Origin: Globodera rostochiensis
Taxonomy: Eukaryota; Nematoda; Chromadorea; Rhabditida; Heteroderidae
Direction of reading: 5' to 3'
Length of the DNA stretch: 64,000 nucleotides
Assembly: GCA_018350325.1 (NCBI GenBank)
Contig: JAEVLN010000006.1
Coordinates: 2,370,693 to 2,434,692 of the forward strand
Part shown: one piece after another, positions 10,747 to 22,382 of the stretch
Layout of the letters: each line of letters opens with the position of its first letter
How positions within the stretch are numbered: position 1 is the first letter of the stretch
Notes under the pieces: model-generated
The model's database searches: none
Seen by the model: the letters and a program-made list of their open reading frames with translations, nothing else
Told to the model about the DNA's origin: nothing
Made by a program: the position numbers and the translations under genes

Positions 10747-13700
10747 AAGCAGGGCGGCGGCGGCATGGACGAAGAAGATGATGAAGAAGATGCCATGCCG
10801 GTGCTGGAACAACAACAACAGCTGCGGCTGAACTCCATGGTAGATGAACAACGGAACATCAACCAGCAACAGCAGCAGCAGCAGCTGGGGTGAGTCGAAT
10901 GTAGGATTGGCATCCCGGACGACCCCGACAATTTGGTGGCATTCCCCGACCGTCGGCAACCCGGTCCTCGACTACTTGTTAACCCCCGATCCCCGACACT
11001 CAACCCGCCGAGAAAACCGACCCCGACTTTTAAACCCCGTCCCCGACTCCCGGACGTCGGGGGCCAACCCTAGTCGGAGGACTTTACGCTTACAAATTAA
11101 TTCGAGAATTGAGAAGAAGCCTCAACTTTTTTTTTTTTTGCTTTTACAAATTTTCTTTTTAAAAAATTTATTTACATTTAGCGCTTATGGCGATGCCGAC
11201 GAGCGTTGCGTTGAAGAAGAAGAAGCCGCAGGAGAGGAAAGCAGCGGCAACGGGCGCAAGGCTTCCACCTCCAGCGCCGGAGGCGGCGGCGGAAAAGCGT
11301 ACGACCGGAACACGGTGCAGTGCCCGCACTGTCCGTTCCGCACACAGAGCAAGCAGCGACTGCAGCCGCATGTCAGCGGCCATACCAGGTGGGGGGAATG
11401 TGCTGTGTCGCCTGTCCCGAAAATCGGACAAAATAACTTTTGGGCAAAATGTCTTTTAATGGTAACTCGGACAAAAGGTTGTCCCTAAATGGTAATTTCG
11501 GACAAAAGGTCCCAAAAAATAAAATTGGACAAAATATCTTCTGTTGGGCAAAATGTCCCAAAATGGTAAATCGGAAACCTTTTGTCGTAATGTACATGTT
11601 TCAGAGCGTCGGGCTTCCGGTGTTCAGCCTGTGGCTTCAAAAGTGAGTCAAGCGGCTTTCTTCGTCGCCACAGTCAGCTGCATGACGAGCCGTGCAAATG
11701 GCCACCGGACTACGTGGGTGTGCCGCATCAACGGATTGCCAAACTGTTGGAGGGGCGAAGCCATAAAGCTGAACTGGTGGTCACTATCGCTGACGACAAC
11801 AATGGCGGCACCACATCATCGTCAAACATGGACGGAAGCGACAAGTTCAACCAGTACATGGAGCGCAACAGCAACCAGCAGCAGCAGATGGAGCAAGAAG
11901 TAGTTGAAGGAGTGGAAAGCGTGCACAAATTAATCAAAATGGAGATGAACGAGTTCAACGAAGATGAACATGATGAAATTGTCGTGGAGGAGATGGAAGT
12001 GGACGAGTGCAAAACGCCTGCTGCAGACGAAGCGGCTGCGGTCAACAAATTTCGTTGGTCAAGCCAGCTGATCGCCGACCGGTGGAACGCGTATCAGAAA
12101 CGATGTTTGGTGAGTGCCATCATTTTCTTTTTAGTACGGCATAAATTTTTTTTTTTGGCTAGTCAATCAATTCAAATAACAAATGTACAGCTTGCAAACC
12201 GCGAAAAAAAGAGCCTTCAGAACGTGACAGTTTATACTAGGGTTCAGCCCGTCCACGAACCCCGACTTTTTTTTTTTAGTCGGGGTTTTCGTCCCCGATC
12301 CCAAATTTTTTGAATTTTTCGGGGTTTTTGCTGGGAAAACCCCAAACCCCGACTTTTTGGTCGGGGACGAAAACCCCGACCCCGACTTTTTCCGCCCGAG
12401 GAGTCGGGGCTGAACCCTAGTTTAAACTCTTCTTTTTTTTTGCTTTTCATTAATCTCCATTAAATCAATTATGTTAGCTTTTGCTTAATCAGAGGATTCT
12501 AAAACTGCAGCTTTCACAAATCATACAAATTTTGTAACAGGATTTGGTCTTAGTGAAACTTTTGGCATACGGGATCGATCGGGAATTTGTTATTTAAGCA
12601 AATTCGACCACCGCATGGACCCTCCTTCATCAACTCCAACGCGACCCTCCGTCCACCATCCTTGCGATGGCTTTTTTGTGGTCGATGCCAACTCCGATGC
12701 CATTCGGGCCCGGCACAATTTGCACTTCACAACACAAGACATCACCGCTTCATGGGCCAAAATCGACTTGCATTGTGCCGTGAACTATTGGCTGAACGGC
12801 TTGCCTGGAGGGTAATTTTTGAATTATTTTTAAATTTTGGCGTAACGTTTTTGAATCTGTTTAAAAACATACCTAACATTTACATAGGACGATCGTGGGG
12901 ATGGAATTGAATATGAATTTACCGCAGCACTTTCTTCATCAAATGGACGAGGCGAAGAGCGGCGGTTTGTTAGCGTTTTGTTTTAAATTTTTTAAATATT
13001 AATTTGGCATAATGTCCAGGACAACGAGTCCGCCCTCATCAGCTGATGTGTCACTTGACGGCACCGCAACATCAACAACAATCACTGGCGCTGCTGGCGG
13101 CAAAGTGTACCGATGTCGGAGCTGCCCGTTCAGTACCGATCAGATCTTCCGATTGCAAAAGCATGAGAACAAACATTTGGTCAAGTCTGATCATCAGGTA
13201 CAGTCAGTAGTGTTTGTTCTGGGCTGGTGATCGGTGTGATCTGATCTGAACTGATCAGAGTGCGGACTTGTTGAAAATTTAAATTCAACTTCTCATGTCT
13301 CCTCTAGCCTAGAGACAAAATTGCCAATTTTTTTTCGAGTTTAGTGCCTGCCTGTTTAGTTCTTTTTTGAAAAATGCAATAAAAACGAAAAATGCCCCTT
13401 TAAAAGCAGATTTTTATTAATTTTAGGTGCTGAAAAAGAATATTCCGTCAAAAATTTGTCTCTCGCTTCGCCTTTAGACCTCTGTTTTAGACCTTGGTAC
13501 TGAAATGACCACTTAAGGAACTAAATTCAGTACCAAGGTCGTCTAAACCCCGGATTTAAACTTTAAATGCGGAGCGACAAAAATTTAGATTTGGAATATT
13601 CGTTTTCAGCATTTGAGAAAACATATTAAATTGATTTTGAGTCTTGGGACCTAGAGCTAGAGCTAGCTCTCTGATGGATTGAATTTGATTTTTCCGGATT

Positions 13701-16700
13701 CAAATTTCAACAATTTCAACAATTTTAATTTTTGTTATTTTAAAGTGCTCTCATTGCTCCTTCTCATGCCGTTCATTGGACATTTTGGCACAGCACAAGC
13801 GACTGCACGAGGATGGCGGTGGTGGCTTCATGACGATGACGATGATGACGGAACAGTGCAGCACCATCAGCAGCATCAATTGCCAGCCGCCCGCCTCGGC
13901 GGCACTGCTTACGGCGACGGCATCGTCGTCGTCGTCGACGACGGCACAACCACCTGTTGATGATGTTGCTGCTGATGCTGCTTCAGTTGAGCAGCCAACG
14001 ACGGCACTCTGTGCACAACAGCAACAGCAAATGGTGGCACTGTCTGCCACTCGATTGGCACCGATTCGTCGCAACGAAGCGCACTACTGTCCCCACTGTC
14101 CGTACTCCTCCAAGCACAACTGTGACATGAAGGCACACATGAAGGTACTGCTTGAACAGTTTGTTAATGAATCAAATATTGCAAAATCAATACCCAATCT
14201 TGACGCTGTTTTTTAGACATGTCGAATCGATCAATATTAGCTTTCACTTTTATTAAAAAAAAAATATTTTCAATTTAAATAATAAAATATTTTTTAGATG
14301 CACGAAGTGCGCAGCAAATTTGCATGTTCATTATGCACGTACAGCACCAAAAGGTAGGGTGTGGGGGGGGGAGGGTGTCAGTTTACAGTTTGCCGAATTT
14401 TCTTTTAAATTTTTTTTACAAATTCTAATTTATTTGTGTCCAATTGGAGCATTTTAGACTGAACCTGCATTAATTTTAAGTCATTTTTTATGCAACACAA
14501 CATTTTAAACTTGGGGGGTACGGTCATCACACTGATCCAAACAAATTTTCCGCTAATGCCCTCAGGCAAAATGCGTTGATCGCGCATGAGCAGCTCCATC
14601 GCAAGGGCCCGCTGTTGGGCAGTCCGGCTGTGTTGGGCCCGCGCGGTGCCAAATGTCGTCGGCTGAAGCGCATCGTTTTGCTGAAGCAGTGCCGCCGTCG
14701 CAACAGCAGCAGCATTATTGTGCCATTCGGTGAACGCATTCGATTTGATGGTAAATCAAATTAATTTATTTTATTTATTTGTATAATATTATTTGTTTTG
14801 TTTAAAAAAAGGTGCCCGCACGCACTTTTACCGTTGTGCCCATCGGGACTGTGGCGAGGAGGTGCCATTCTGTGCGGATTTGGCTCGGCACGCGCGCAAC
14901 CATTGCATGCCGTCGACCGCTGGTGGTGAGTTCAAACATTTTTTTATACCGTATATACTCTTGTAATCCCCCATGGGGGTTTATTTTTCAACCTACTCAG
15001 AATATGGGGTATTATTAGAGGTTGGGGGACTATTAGAGATTGGGGGATTACAAGAGTATATACGGTTATGTCGACATATTTGAATATTAGAATTTGCTAG
15101 TAAAATTTGAAAATATTCAAATATTACGAGGAGTTAGTATAATTTAAGTAATTTAAACTTGAAATATATTTTCTTTTGAACAAAATAGAATTTCACACTA
15201 AAATTCAATTTTTTAAAGGTATTCAAATAATGTTAGGAATATTCGTATAATTTTATATTTAAAAATACACCGACATAAATATTTGTATTGAATTCTATTC
15301 ATTTTTTTGCTTTAACATTGCTCATCATTATTTTGGTAACAAATAGTAACGATTGTGCGCCCCCAAAATTAAAAAAAAATTTATTATTTATGGCAGTCCG
15401 AATGTTTTACTTTCACAGCCATGGTAGCTCAGTTGGGAGAGCGTTAGACTGAAGATCTAAAGGTCCCCGGTTCAATCCCGGGTCGTGGCATTCTTTTTTT
15501 CCCTTTTTTAATTCAAAGGATTTCGCGTACACACTTTACAATTTATGAATATATTTTTATTTAAATACCACAATTTCAATGTTTATGGTTTTGAGCATTT
15601 TTTTTTTGTTCAAGATATGAAAATTAATTGTTTTTGAAAATTTAAAAATTTTGAAAAAATTTCAGCTCCATCGGCGATGCCGTCGATGACTACTGTTGCA
15701 GCATCGTCTCTGTTGCTGTTTCGCTGTGAGCAGTGCAGCTTCAGCACCATGTTGGAGCATCGGCTGAAGGCGCACCAAGCTGCAACACACAACCGGGGCA
15801 TCGGCGGCGAGGAGTTCAGTGAGAAGAATGCGCGCACCGATGCCGGCATATTCAAGTGCAAGTAAGCGTGCGCGCGCGCGCGAGTCTTTAACTATCGATA
15901 TTCTCTTTTCCCTATGCGCTTTAGGGATGTAACCGGATGCCAAAAAAATGTCCGGAATCCGGCATCCGGAATTCCGGCTCCCAAAAAATGTAACAGATTT
16001 GGTGAGGGGGGGGCGGGTGGCGTCCGTCACATAGCCGAAAAGCATCAAATTAATTTTTCTAATTCATTCGTTAAGGTTGCCACGTGAACAGATTAGGCCG
16101 GTTTTGCACCCTCTCCCCCCCGGGGTTTCGGTTTTTGGGCCAAAAAAGCCGGTTTTCGTTTTGGTTAACCGACCGTGCCCCACCCTATTAGCGAGCACAA
16201 ACAACAATTTGTCTACCCAATTTAGTATACAGTTTTTTTAGAAAAATTGAACTTAACAAAAATTTTCCGTTTGGAGGAATTAATATTATTTTTTTTGTGT
16301 GTTAAAGGATTGCCGTTGCAATTTGACAAAAATTAATACAAAAAAAAATTATGTAAATTTTTTTGTGCGCGCAACATTTTTTGTTTGTTTGTTTGCAGGG
16401 AATGTCCCTTCGCCACAGTGAACTACGCCAAATTTTGGAACCATCGGCAGAAGCATAAGCGCACAAACCGGTTCACCTGCAAGCACTGCTCCTTCTCGTC
16501 GGGTTCTGTGCAATGCTATGCGGAACATATGGCTCTGCATGGGCACCTGCAGCAGCAACAGCTGCAGCTGAACGCCGGGGTGGATGACGACAACAATCTG
16601 CCCTCGGGGGAGGAGGAGGAGGCGATGATGTCGACGACGACGACCACGACGACACTGACGGGGACAATGATGATGATGGGCCCGTTAGCGAAAAAATCGA

Positions 16701-19700
16701 CAAAAAACAGGGACAAAGAGTATGATGAAGAGGAGGGAAACACCAAAATGGAAGAGTCGTCGTCGTCGTCGTCACCCGAGGGGACAAAAACTGCGATCAC
16801 AGAAGCTTCTGCTGTTGCTGACACAGAAGTGGTAAATTGATTAAATATATTTTTTGTTTGTGTGCTATCATCGTGCTGCTGCATAAATTCCCCTAAACAG
16901 CAGCTGTTGCCCCAGGCATTCTCCTCCACAATGGCACAAGCCCAGCAGCAACAGCGTCGCTCCCCAATTTTCCAGTGGGACAAGTTCGAGCAGTTCGACG
17001 CCGCGTTGCCGCCAACCAAGCACATGAAAACCATGAATGGCATGGATGTTGGTGAGTGCACGGGAGTCTTGCTTCAACAATTTTGTTCAAAAATTGTTAA
17101 AAATTTACCTATCAATAGTCTGATTCGAGACTTATCAATTTATTTTTCAAGAATTGTCATCTTCTGATTCGTCCAGTGCTGCTACCACCACATCGTCGGC
17201 CTCATCAAAAATTTGTTGCTGCTCTGAATGCCCATTTGGTTCGAATTTCGAATGAAATAGCAACAAAAAAAAAAATTAAAATAATAGAAATGCTTGTCTC
17301 GAATTTCCGTAATTTTTTTTGTACATTATGTTGCGATTACGGTCTAAACAAAAAAAAAAGTGGTGGCATTTTGTTAAAAATGCCCCTAACATAACAGAGA
17401 CAGTGCACGCTGTGCTGCTCAAACTGCACATGGAAATGCATCGGCATGGCGCGTGCCGTCCGTTCGCCTGCGCACTGTGCTCTTTTGGCTGCTTCTCTGC
17501 TGAGTCGTTGCACGCGCATTTGTCCATGCACGCCTCAGCCACGGCACTGGAGGGCGGCGGTAACGGCACGCGCACGGCGGACTCGACGCCAACTGAGAGC
17601 GGAGGCGGCGGACTTTTGTGTGCTGGTGGTGGGTCAACTTTTAGTGATCGGAGGCAAATGTCTATTGATCGCGAAATATTATTGTCATTATATGTATACC
17701 AGGGATGTCGATATCGTCTCCTCAAAATACGATACACGATTTACGATATTCAGGATACACCAAAATACGATACGATTTTGGCCAAAATTACGATATTTAC
17801 GATTACGATACGATACGATATGGCTCTGAATTACGATATTTACGATTACGATACGATACACATCCCTGATGTATACCTATATCATTTTTGTTTTTGTTTT
17901 TATTCTTTTCATTTCCACTATATTTTTAAAATAATTTTAAATTTTTATTATTTTAATATTTTAAGGTCCGTTCTCTGCACTTAACAACGCTACAACAGCA
18001 ACAGCTGCTGCTGCTTCTGTGGTGGTGTCCTCCTCGGTCTACGCGTGTTCTCAGTGCAGCTTTAAAAGTAGGAAATGGTTTTTTGTTTTTGGAAGTGATC
18101 AGATGTTGTTGACTGATCGCATTTGACTATTTCATATCTGAAGTTTTGTTAACCTCAGTTTTTCATAGTCTGAAGAGGAGACAGAAAACAGACAAAAGTT
18201 TTTAAAAAAAGGTTTTTGGGTTTTTGTTTGTGGTTATTTTTTAAAACTTTGGGTCATTAATTGGCTCATTTAACATTTTTATGGCAAGACAGAGCCAGGA
18301 TTTTGAAGCCCGGATTATGATTTTGTATATCCGGTTAATCTGGGGGGGTTTTTTTTGATAAGAAATCTGATTGAATTTTGAATTGACAAATTTAATGAAT
18401 TGATGAATTTAAAGAGTTGATTCGAATTTGAAAACTTGCCCGGTTTTTTGTCCTTCCCTAATTTTAAACTGACAATACATTATTTAATCAGAAAAGTTCA
18501 GGGTGAATTTACTTTATTTCAATATTTTTTCTGTATACCAACCATCATTCAGGCACCGAGTTGGAGCAGTTTCTGAACCATCGCAAGGAACATGTCCAGG
18601 TAGAAAGAAATATGCTATTTAATTGAAATTATTTATATATTTTAAAATTATTTTTCGTCTGAATTTTTTTCTGCAACCTAAAATGATAATTTAACATTTA
18701 AAATCATATAAATTAATTAACATTTAAAATCATATAAATTAATTAGCATTTAAAATCATATAAATTAATTAGCATTTAAAATCATATAAATTAATTAGCA
18801 TTTAAAATCATATAAATTAATTAACATTAAAATCATATAAATTAATTAACATTTAAAATCATATAAATTAATTAGCATTTAAAATCATATAAATTAATTA
18901 GCATTTAAAATCATATAAATTAATTAGCATTTAAAATCATATAAATTAATTAACATTAAAATCATATAAATTAATTAACATTTAAAATCATATAAATTAA
19001 TTAGCATTTAAAATCATATAAATTAATTAACATTAAAATCATATAAATTAATTAACATTTAAAATTATAAATTAATTAGCATTTAAAATCATATAAATTA
19101 ATTAACATTAAATCATATAAATTAATTAACATTTAAATCATATAATTAATATACACAAATTTACTCTAAAAAAATCGATTTTTTTGTAGTTACTTCAACA
19201 GAGGCTGATGACAATTATTAAACGCGCAGCTGTGGACAATTTGAATTCGGCCAGTGTTGGGAATGGCGGCACAAAAATGGACAAAATATCAAAAGCATTG
19301 GGCGGACGGACAATTGACAAACAGCATTACTGTACTCGATGCTCATTTCGTTGTGAGTTTTTTAAATTAAAAATATATATATTAATTAAATTAATTCGAT
19401 GAAGGAGGTTTTTTAATTTAATTAAATCGATGGGTGATTCTATTTTTATTAAAAATATGGAATGATTAGGCTTAATTTTTTACACAAATTTATGCTTAAT
19501 TCATTTTTTTCTGTCCAAAAATTATTGATCAATCAAGTTTAAATTAGAGCAAAGACGATCGAGATTTGTTGATTGATCGACGAAATTTTATTGAGATTCT
19601 TGATCGGTCCTCAAGTCCTTGCTCCAATTTAAATTTATTTATTTAGGTGACAGTGTACAAGCGTTCACGCGCCATTGGGAACATCATCGCATCGACGGAT

Positions 19701-19846
19701 GCCGTCCGGGCATGTTCAAGTGCAGTGTGTGCGACTACAGCTCGAACACGCACAATGTGGTGCTGTTCCATGAACACAATCATCATCTGGTCGGTTTGCC
19801 CCGGAAGTATTTGATTAGGTTTATTTTTGACAAAAAAGCGGAATAG
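6922..19846 (+). CDS. Large poly-C2H2 zinc-finger protein (about 17 fingers)
   Basis: About 25 exons join in phase: 6922-7840, 8156-8295, 8674-8916, 9378-9481, 9544-9594, 10051-10255, 10591-10889, 11182-11388, 11605-12113, 12541-12811, 12888-12968, 13020-13197, 13746-14144, 14298-14353, 14566-14750, 14812-14925, 15666-15861, 16399-16831, 16901-17051, 17152-17238, 17398-17628, 17966-18067, 18553-18599, 19190-19352, 19647-19846; about 1,850 residues. The N-terminus is basic (RRSKRNNKYHLDV) then Ser/Thr/Ala/Gln-rich. Seventeen C-x2-C-x12-H-x3-H type fingers follow, e.g. CPKCPAVFDSRVGLTNHLKLH-like (exon 4), CPHCPFR, CSACGFK, CRSCPFS, CSHCSFS, CPHCPYS, CSLCTYS, CEQCSFS, CKECPFA, CKHCSFS, CALCSFG, CSQCSFK, CTRCSFR, CSVCDYS. 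Aromatic residue two after the second Cys is the REST/Hunchback/SPR-4 style, so a nuclear DNA-binding regulator, perhaps a repressor, is inferred. Many fingers are split by introns. The exon 9-10 junction (weak donor at 12114, chosen for phase) and the 3' end (stop at 19844-19846, or splice to 19920 with stop at 19932) are uncertain. Confidence 0.88.
9633..9872. mobile_element. MITE in intron 5, with nested element
   Basis: Ends tagggttggcac and gtgccaaccctа-type complement are inverted; flanks share gtttgaa-ctc-tc imperfectly on both sides rather than a clean 8-bp duplication. Inside, gggctgcacg and cgtgcagccc (about 9719-9858) form a second inverted pair around a GATCACGGATCACG word, so one element appears nested in another. 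The whole lies between the exons at 9544-9594 and 10051-10255. Confidence 0.6.
10902..11072. mobile_element. hAT-like MITE 12 bp from a splice donor
   Basis: Ends taggattggc and gccaaccctа-type complement with CCCCGAC words inside. Flanking octamers gtcgaatg (10894-10901) and gtcggagg (11073-11080) match at 6 of 8 positions, consistent with an old target-site duplication. The insertion begins 12 bp after the last base of the exon ending at 10889, leaving the gtgagtcg donor intact. Confidence 0.7.
11402..11592. mobile_element. GACAAAATGTCC-word MITE in intron 8
   Basis: The intron between 11388 and 11605 is almost wholly made of repeats of CGGACAAAAGG, GGGCAAAATGTC and TGGTAA words. The same words occur at 63900-64000 at the right edge of the window. 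Target-site duplication not resolved. Confidence 0.55.
12238..12419. mobile_element. hAT-like MITE in intron 9
   Basis: A 182-bp element with tagggttcagccc / ggggctgaaccctа-type ends and CCCCGAC words. Flanking octamers gtttatac (12230-12237) and gtttaaac (12420-12427) match at 7 of 8 positions. It is of the same family as 3331-3464. Confidence 0.85.
13428..13611. mobile_element. Foldback MITE in intron 12
   Basis: Left tgctgaaaaagaatattcc and right ggaatattcgttttcagca are inverted; a second inner inverted pair accttggtactgaa / ttcagtaccaaggt is near the centre. The element fills much of the intron between 13197 and 13746. Confidence 0.6.
14947..15067. mobile_element. TACCGTAT-type palindromic MITE in intron 16
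   Basis: Ends taccgtatatactcttgtaa and ttacaagagtatatacggta are inverted. The word TGTAATCCCCC recurs, and the centre carries ttcaacctactcagaatatggg. Elements at 37254 and 43106 share the terminus and the centre with different words. Confidence 0.75.
15418..15490 (+). tRNA. tRNA-Phe(GAA)
   Basis: A 73-nt cloverleaf folds without gaps: acceptor GCCATGG/TCGTGGC with two G-U pairs, D arm GCTC/GAGC, anticodon stem TTAGA/TCTAA with loop CTGAAGA (U33, anticodon GAA), T arm CCCGG/CCGGG with TTCAATC, discriminator A. Box A (tagctcagttgg) and box B (ggttcaatcc) match Pol III promoters, and a run of eight T follows within 10 bp as terminator. No intron. It decodes UUC/UUU. It lies on the sense strand inside the intron between exons 14812-14925 and 15666-15861 of the zinc-finger gene. 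Confidence 0.95.
17700..17868. mobile_element. hAT-like MITE, TACGATA word
   Basis: A 169-bp element, cagggatgtcg at the left and catccctg at the right, filled with TACGATA words. It is bounded by the exact 8-bp direct repeat atgtatac (17692-17699, 17869-17876). It lies in the intron between the exons ending at 17628 and starting at 17966. Confidence 0.9.
18690..19146. repeat. 26-bp AT-rich satellite in an intron
   Basis: About 17 tandem copies of a 26-bp unit, atttaaaatcatataaatta followed by attaac or attagc. The two endings alternate in blocks, and occasional 25-bp units lack one T. The array sits between the exons ending at 18599 and starting at 19190. The second copy of this intron at about 56325-56345 holds only about one unit, so the array expanded after duplication, or contracted in the copy. 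Confidence 0.9.
19545..19626. mobile_element. 82-bp hAT-like MITE in intron 24
   Basis: Ends tagagcaaagac and gtccttgctcca are imperfect inverted repeats around GATCGAGATT words. Flanking octamers gtttaaat (19537-19544) and atttaaat (19627-19634) match at 7 of 8. The acceptor of the next exon (19647) is only 20 bp away. Confidence 0.75.
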
Positions 19847-20086
19847 TTATTAGGTAGTTGGTGGGAGTTTTCCTAAATCCATACAAAAATTTTAAATTTT
19901 ATTTTGTATACATTGCAAGGACATCCCGCTGACATCGCTTTGCCGGAACATTGAGCTTGTTCAACAGCAACCAGAACAAATGCCCGTAGGCAAAAACATT
20001 GGTTTGAATGATGCCTGAGGTGGCGGATGTGGCCGAACCTTTCTAGCAAATTTTTTTCTTATTTATGATCAGTGATCACTCAAAAT

Positions 20087-20300
20087 TAAGGTGGCACGGT
20101 ACTGGGACTTTTGGAGAAACCGGGACCAGGACTTAATTTGGGTCAAAAAAAAACGTGACTACTGGACAAAAAATGCTTGGTAAAAAAACCGGGACTATTA
20201 TATAAGGGTAAAGGAATTTTGAAAACCGGGACTAAAATTTCAGTACCAAAATGGAAAAAATTGACCATTTCAGTACTGGTCCCGGTCCCATGCCACCCTA
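20087..20300. mobile_element. hAT-like MITE, CCGGGACTA word
   Basis: Left taaggtggcac and right complement of tagggtggcat, with GGTACTGGGAC words inside. Flanking octamers ctcaaaat (20079-20086) and ctcagaat (20301-20308) match at 7 of 8. It lies shortly downstream of the zinc-finger gene. Confidence 0.85.
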
Positions 20301-20622
20301 CTCAGAATGCAGTGGCTTAACATTTCCCGATCCACCCGGGTACCTATTCGATGTTTTATTTTTATGGCATGACAATAATTTTTTCACTTAATGTTTCTTG
20401 CTTTGCGTGTTCCGTCCCGTCCAATCATTGCATAAAATGATTTTGTTTGCCCGCATTTCAAGTGTAGGGGGGTCCAGGGTAATTAGTCGTAGTAATAATT
20501 CAATGATTTAAACGATAAATTTAACATCAAATATCATCACAAAAAAACGCCATAAAATCAGTTGATCGCTTCAGCAATCATTTTCAAGTTTTATTTTTAT
20601 TGCAGACGATAATTTTTCGCTT

Positions 20623-20831
20623 CCGGTCTGAATCCCCCCCCCCCCGCCCAAATCCCCCCACAGCCAAAACTTCCCAATCCCCTCAACGTCTTAGACTAAG
20701 CCTAAGCCTGAGCTTGGTCTAAGCTAAGCTTAAGCAACAAACCCCAAGCCAGAGTGGCTTAGGCCTAAGTCAGGCTTAATCTTACCATCAGTACGGGACT
20801 GAATCAGCCATCGTGAGGGGATTCAGACCGG
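20623..20831. mobile_element. MITE with telomere-like TAAGCC words
   Basis: Left ccggtctgaatcccc and right ggggattcagaccgg are inverted repeats. The core (20690-20790) is a degenerate mixture of TAAGCC/GGCTTA hexamers. A related core lies at 22636-22735. Confidence 0.65.
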
Positions 20832-21016
20832 TAGCCCATTTATTCACATAATGTTTCATGCTTTGCGTTTAAACATCTCAATTTTATTTTATATTGACAA
20901 ATTCATTTTAAACATTAAATGCTTTTTGAATCTAGATCAGTACAATTTCAAATCTGTATGAATTCGAGTCCAACACTATCCTCTTCGGACAATTCAAAAA
21001 ATTCTTCCATATTTTC

Positions 21017-21310
21017 TTGCGGAAAAATCACCCTCTTAAAGCCAGTCTTTTAACGCTGCGACTTTTTGAAATGTCCGACACCGAGAACTTCATGCGCAAC
21101 ACATTTAAAACACGGGTAACTACAGTATCACTTTTTAAGCATTGTCCGCGGGCTAATGACAGAATGGTCAAAAAGGCCGCCGCTGAGCTAGAGGTACCCA
21201 GCAGCCCACTTTCGTGGCCGGTGACTTCTGCCACAGCAAAAAAATCGGTTGCCTCGTCACAGAACGCTCTCGCACTCATACGCTTGGTAAGGACGTCAAG
21301 ATGACTTTCT
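21017..21310. other. Possible degenerate exons, strand unclear
   Basis: Composition is more gene-like (balanced codons, higher GC) than the surrounding repeats, and both strands stay open over long stretches: 21028-21468 minus gives 146 codons, 21017-21304 plus gives 95. No domain is recognised. One plus frame gives a Cys/His-containing stretch (CDFLKCPTPRTSC, then HLKH) that is too short for a standard finger. It could be a decayed exon. Confidence 0.25.
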
Positions 21311-21481
21311 GAAAAAATGGAGAACGACTTAGATGAAGAACGGCTCCAAAGGTCTAAAAACCGTGTGTGCAAACCAACCCAAAAATTTTTTGCTACTGAA
21401 GCTCGAAACTCCCGTGAAAGAAGGCAAAAATTGTTCCAAAATGTGTGCCAACTTTTATTCATCCTCAAAAAAGGTCTCTGT

Positions 21482-22230
21482 TCAAAAAAGGATCAAATCT
21501 CGGAGAGTCACAGAAAAATCCAGGCCCTGGGTCTCGAAATCCAGTGCCAACGCTACCTTACTCCCGTACCTCCCCCCCCCCCCCCCCCCCTCTCCCGAAT
21601 TACGATTTTTCGAGGTTTTTAATGCCAAAATTTTTGAAACGCTCGGGAGATTTTTGTTGGAATTTTTTGGGGCACAAACCCAAAATTCCAATTCGGTATT
21701 TTTTAGTTGAAAAAACTTCGAACAACCGGGGACCCAGCCCTCATAAAATTCATAAAACAAATTCGCTTCATTGACAGAAATCCAGGAACCCTGAATCCCA
21801 GAATCCAATACTAACGCTATCCAACACAACTTACTCCCGTCCGGCATCGTGTACTCCACCTTGACCGCCTTGAACAGCATGAAATAGTCCTGGTGCTTCA
21901 ACGGCACTTTGCGTTTCCGCTTTGTCTGCTGCTGTTGCTGCATACTGTCGTTGGTGACCGACGGTGCCATGTTCGTCGTCCATGTGCAGCCGTTTCTGCT
22001 GCTGCTGCCGGTGCCATTTTCGCCCTGCAATTTGTGGGAGGCATTTTCATTTTTCAAAAGCAATTCTTTTAGCTGATTAGTGATCAGAAAATTCGGGTTT
22101 GAGTTGATCATGATAACTCGCTTGGAACCATCAAAACTACTAGACAAATTTAGTATCAATCGAGAGCTTTTTGTTGGGAAATTTTTGTATTCAAATCAAC
22201 GAATGTGATTCGATCACTTTCAGAAGTTAT
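21482..22230 (-). pseudogene. Inverted partial copy of zinc-finger gene exon 3 and intron
   Basis: On the minus strand the block reproduces 8400-9300 of the zinc-finger gene: the upstream sequence encoding INSNPNFLITNQLKELLLK, the Gln-rich run followed by TKRKRKVPLKHQDYF, and VKVEYTMPDGSK at the donor, then parts of intron 3. A stretch between QDYF and the acidic run is deleted (the GKQADEDDDDLEEQ part is missing). No zinc finger is included, so it is a dead fragment. Confidence 0.85.
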
Positions 22231-22382
22231 AATCAAAAAAATCGTAGTTTTTTTTTGTTCTTTCTGACAAATTTTTGAATTTTTGTACCAAATCGTTTTA
22301 ACTTCTAAAAACTCTGTAAACAAAGAAAGAAATAATGAAGAAGCATTTATCGCCGGGAGAGGGGGGCGACACTTTTCGGTGA

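Noticed and set aside
20690..20790. Interstitial telomere
   Set aside because: The TAAGCC hexamers are degenerate, occur in both orientations and lie between MITE inverted ends.
21333..21774. Overlapping plus-strand frames of 109-125 codons
   Set aside because: The DNA is the complement of a copied intron of the zinc-finger gene and contains a C-run; no splice signals or family features.
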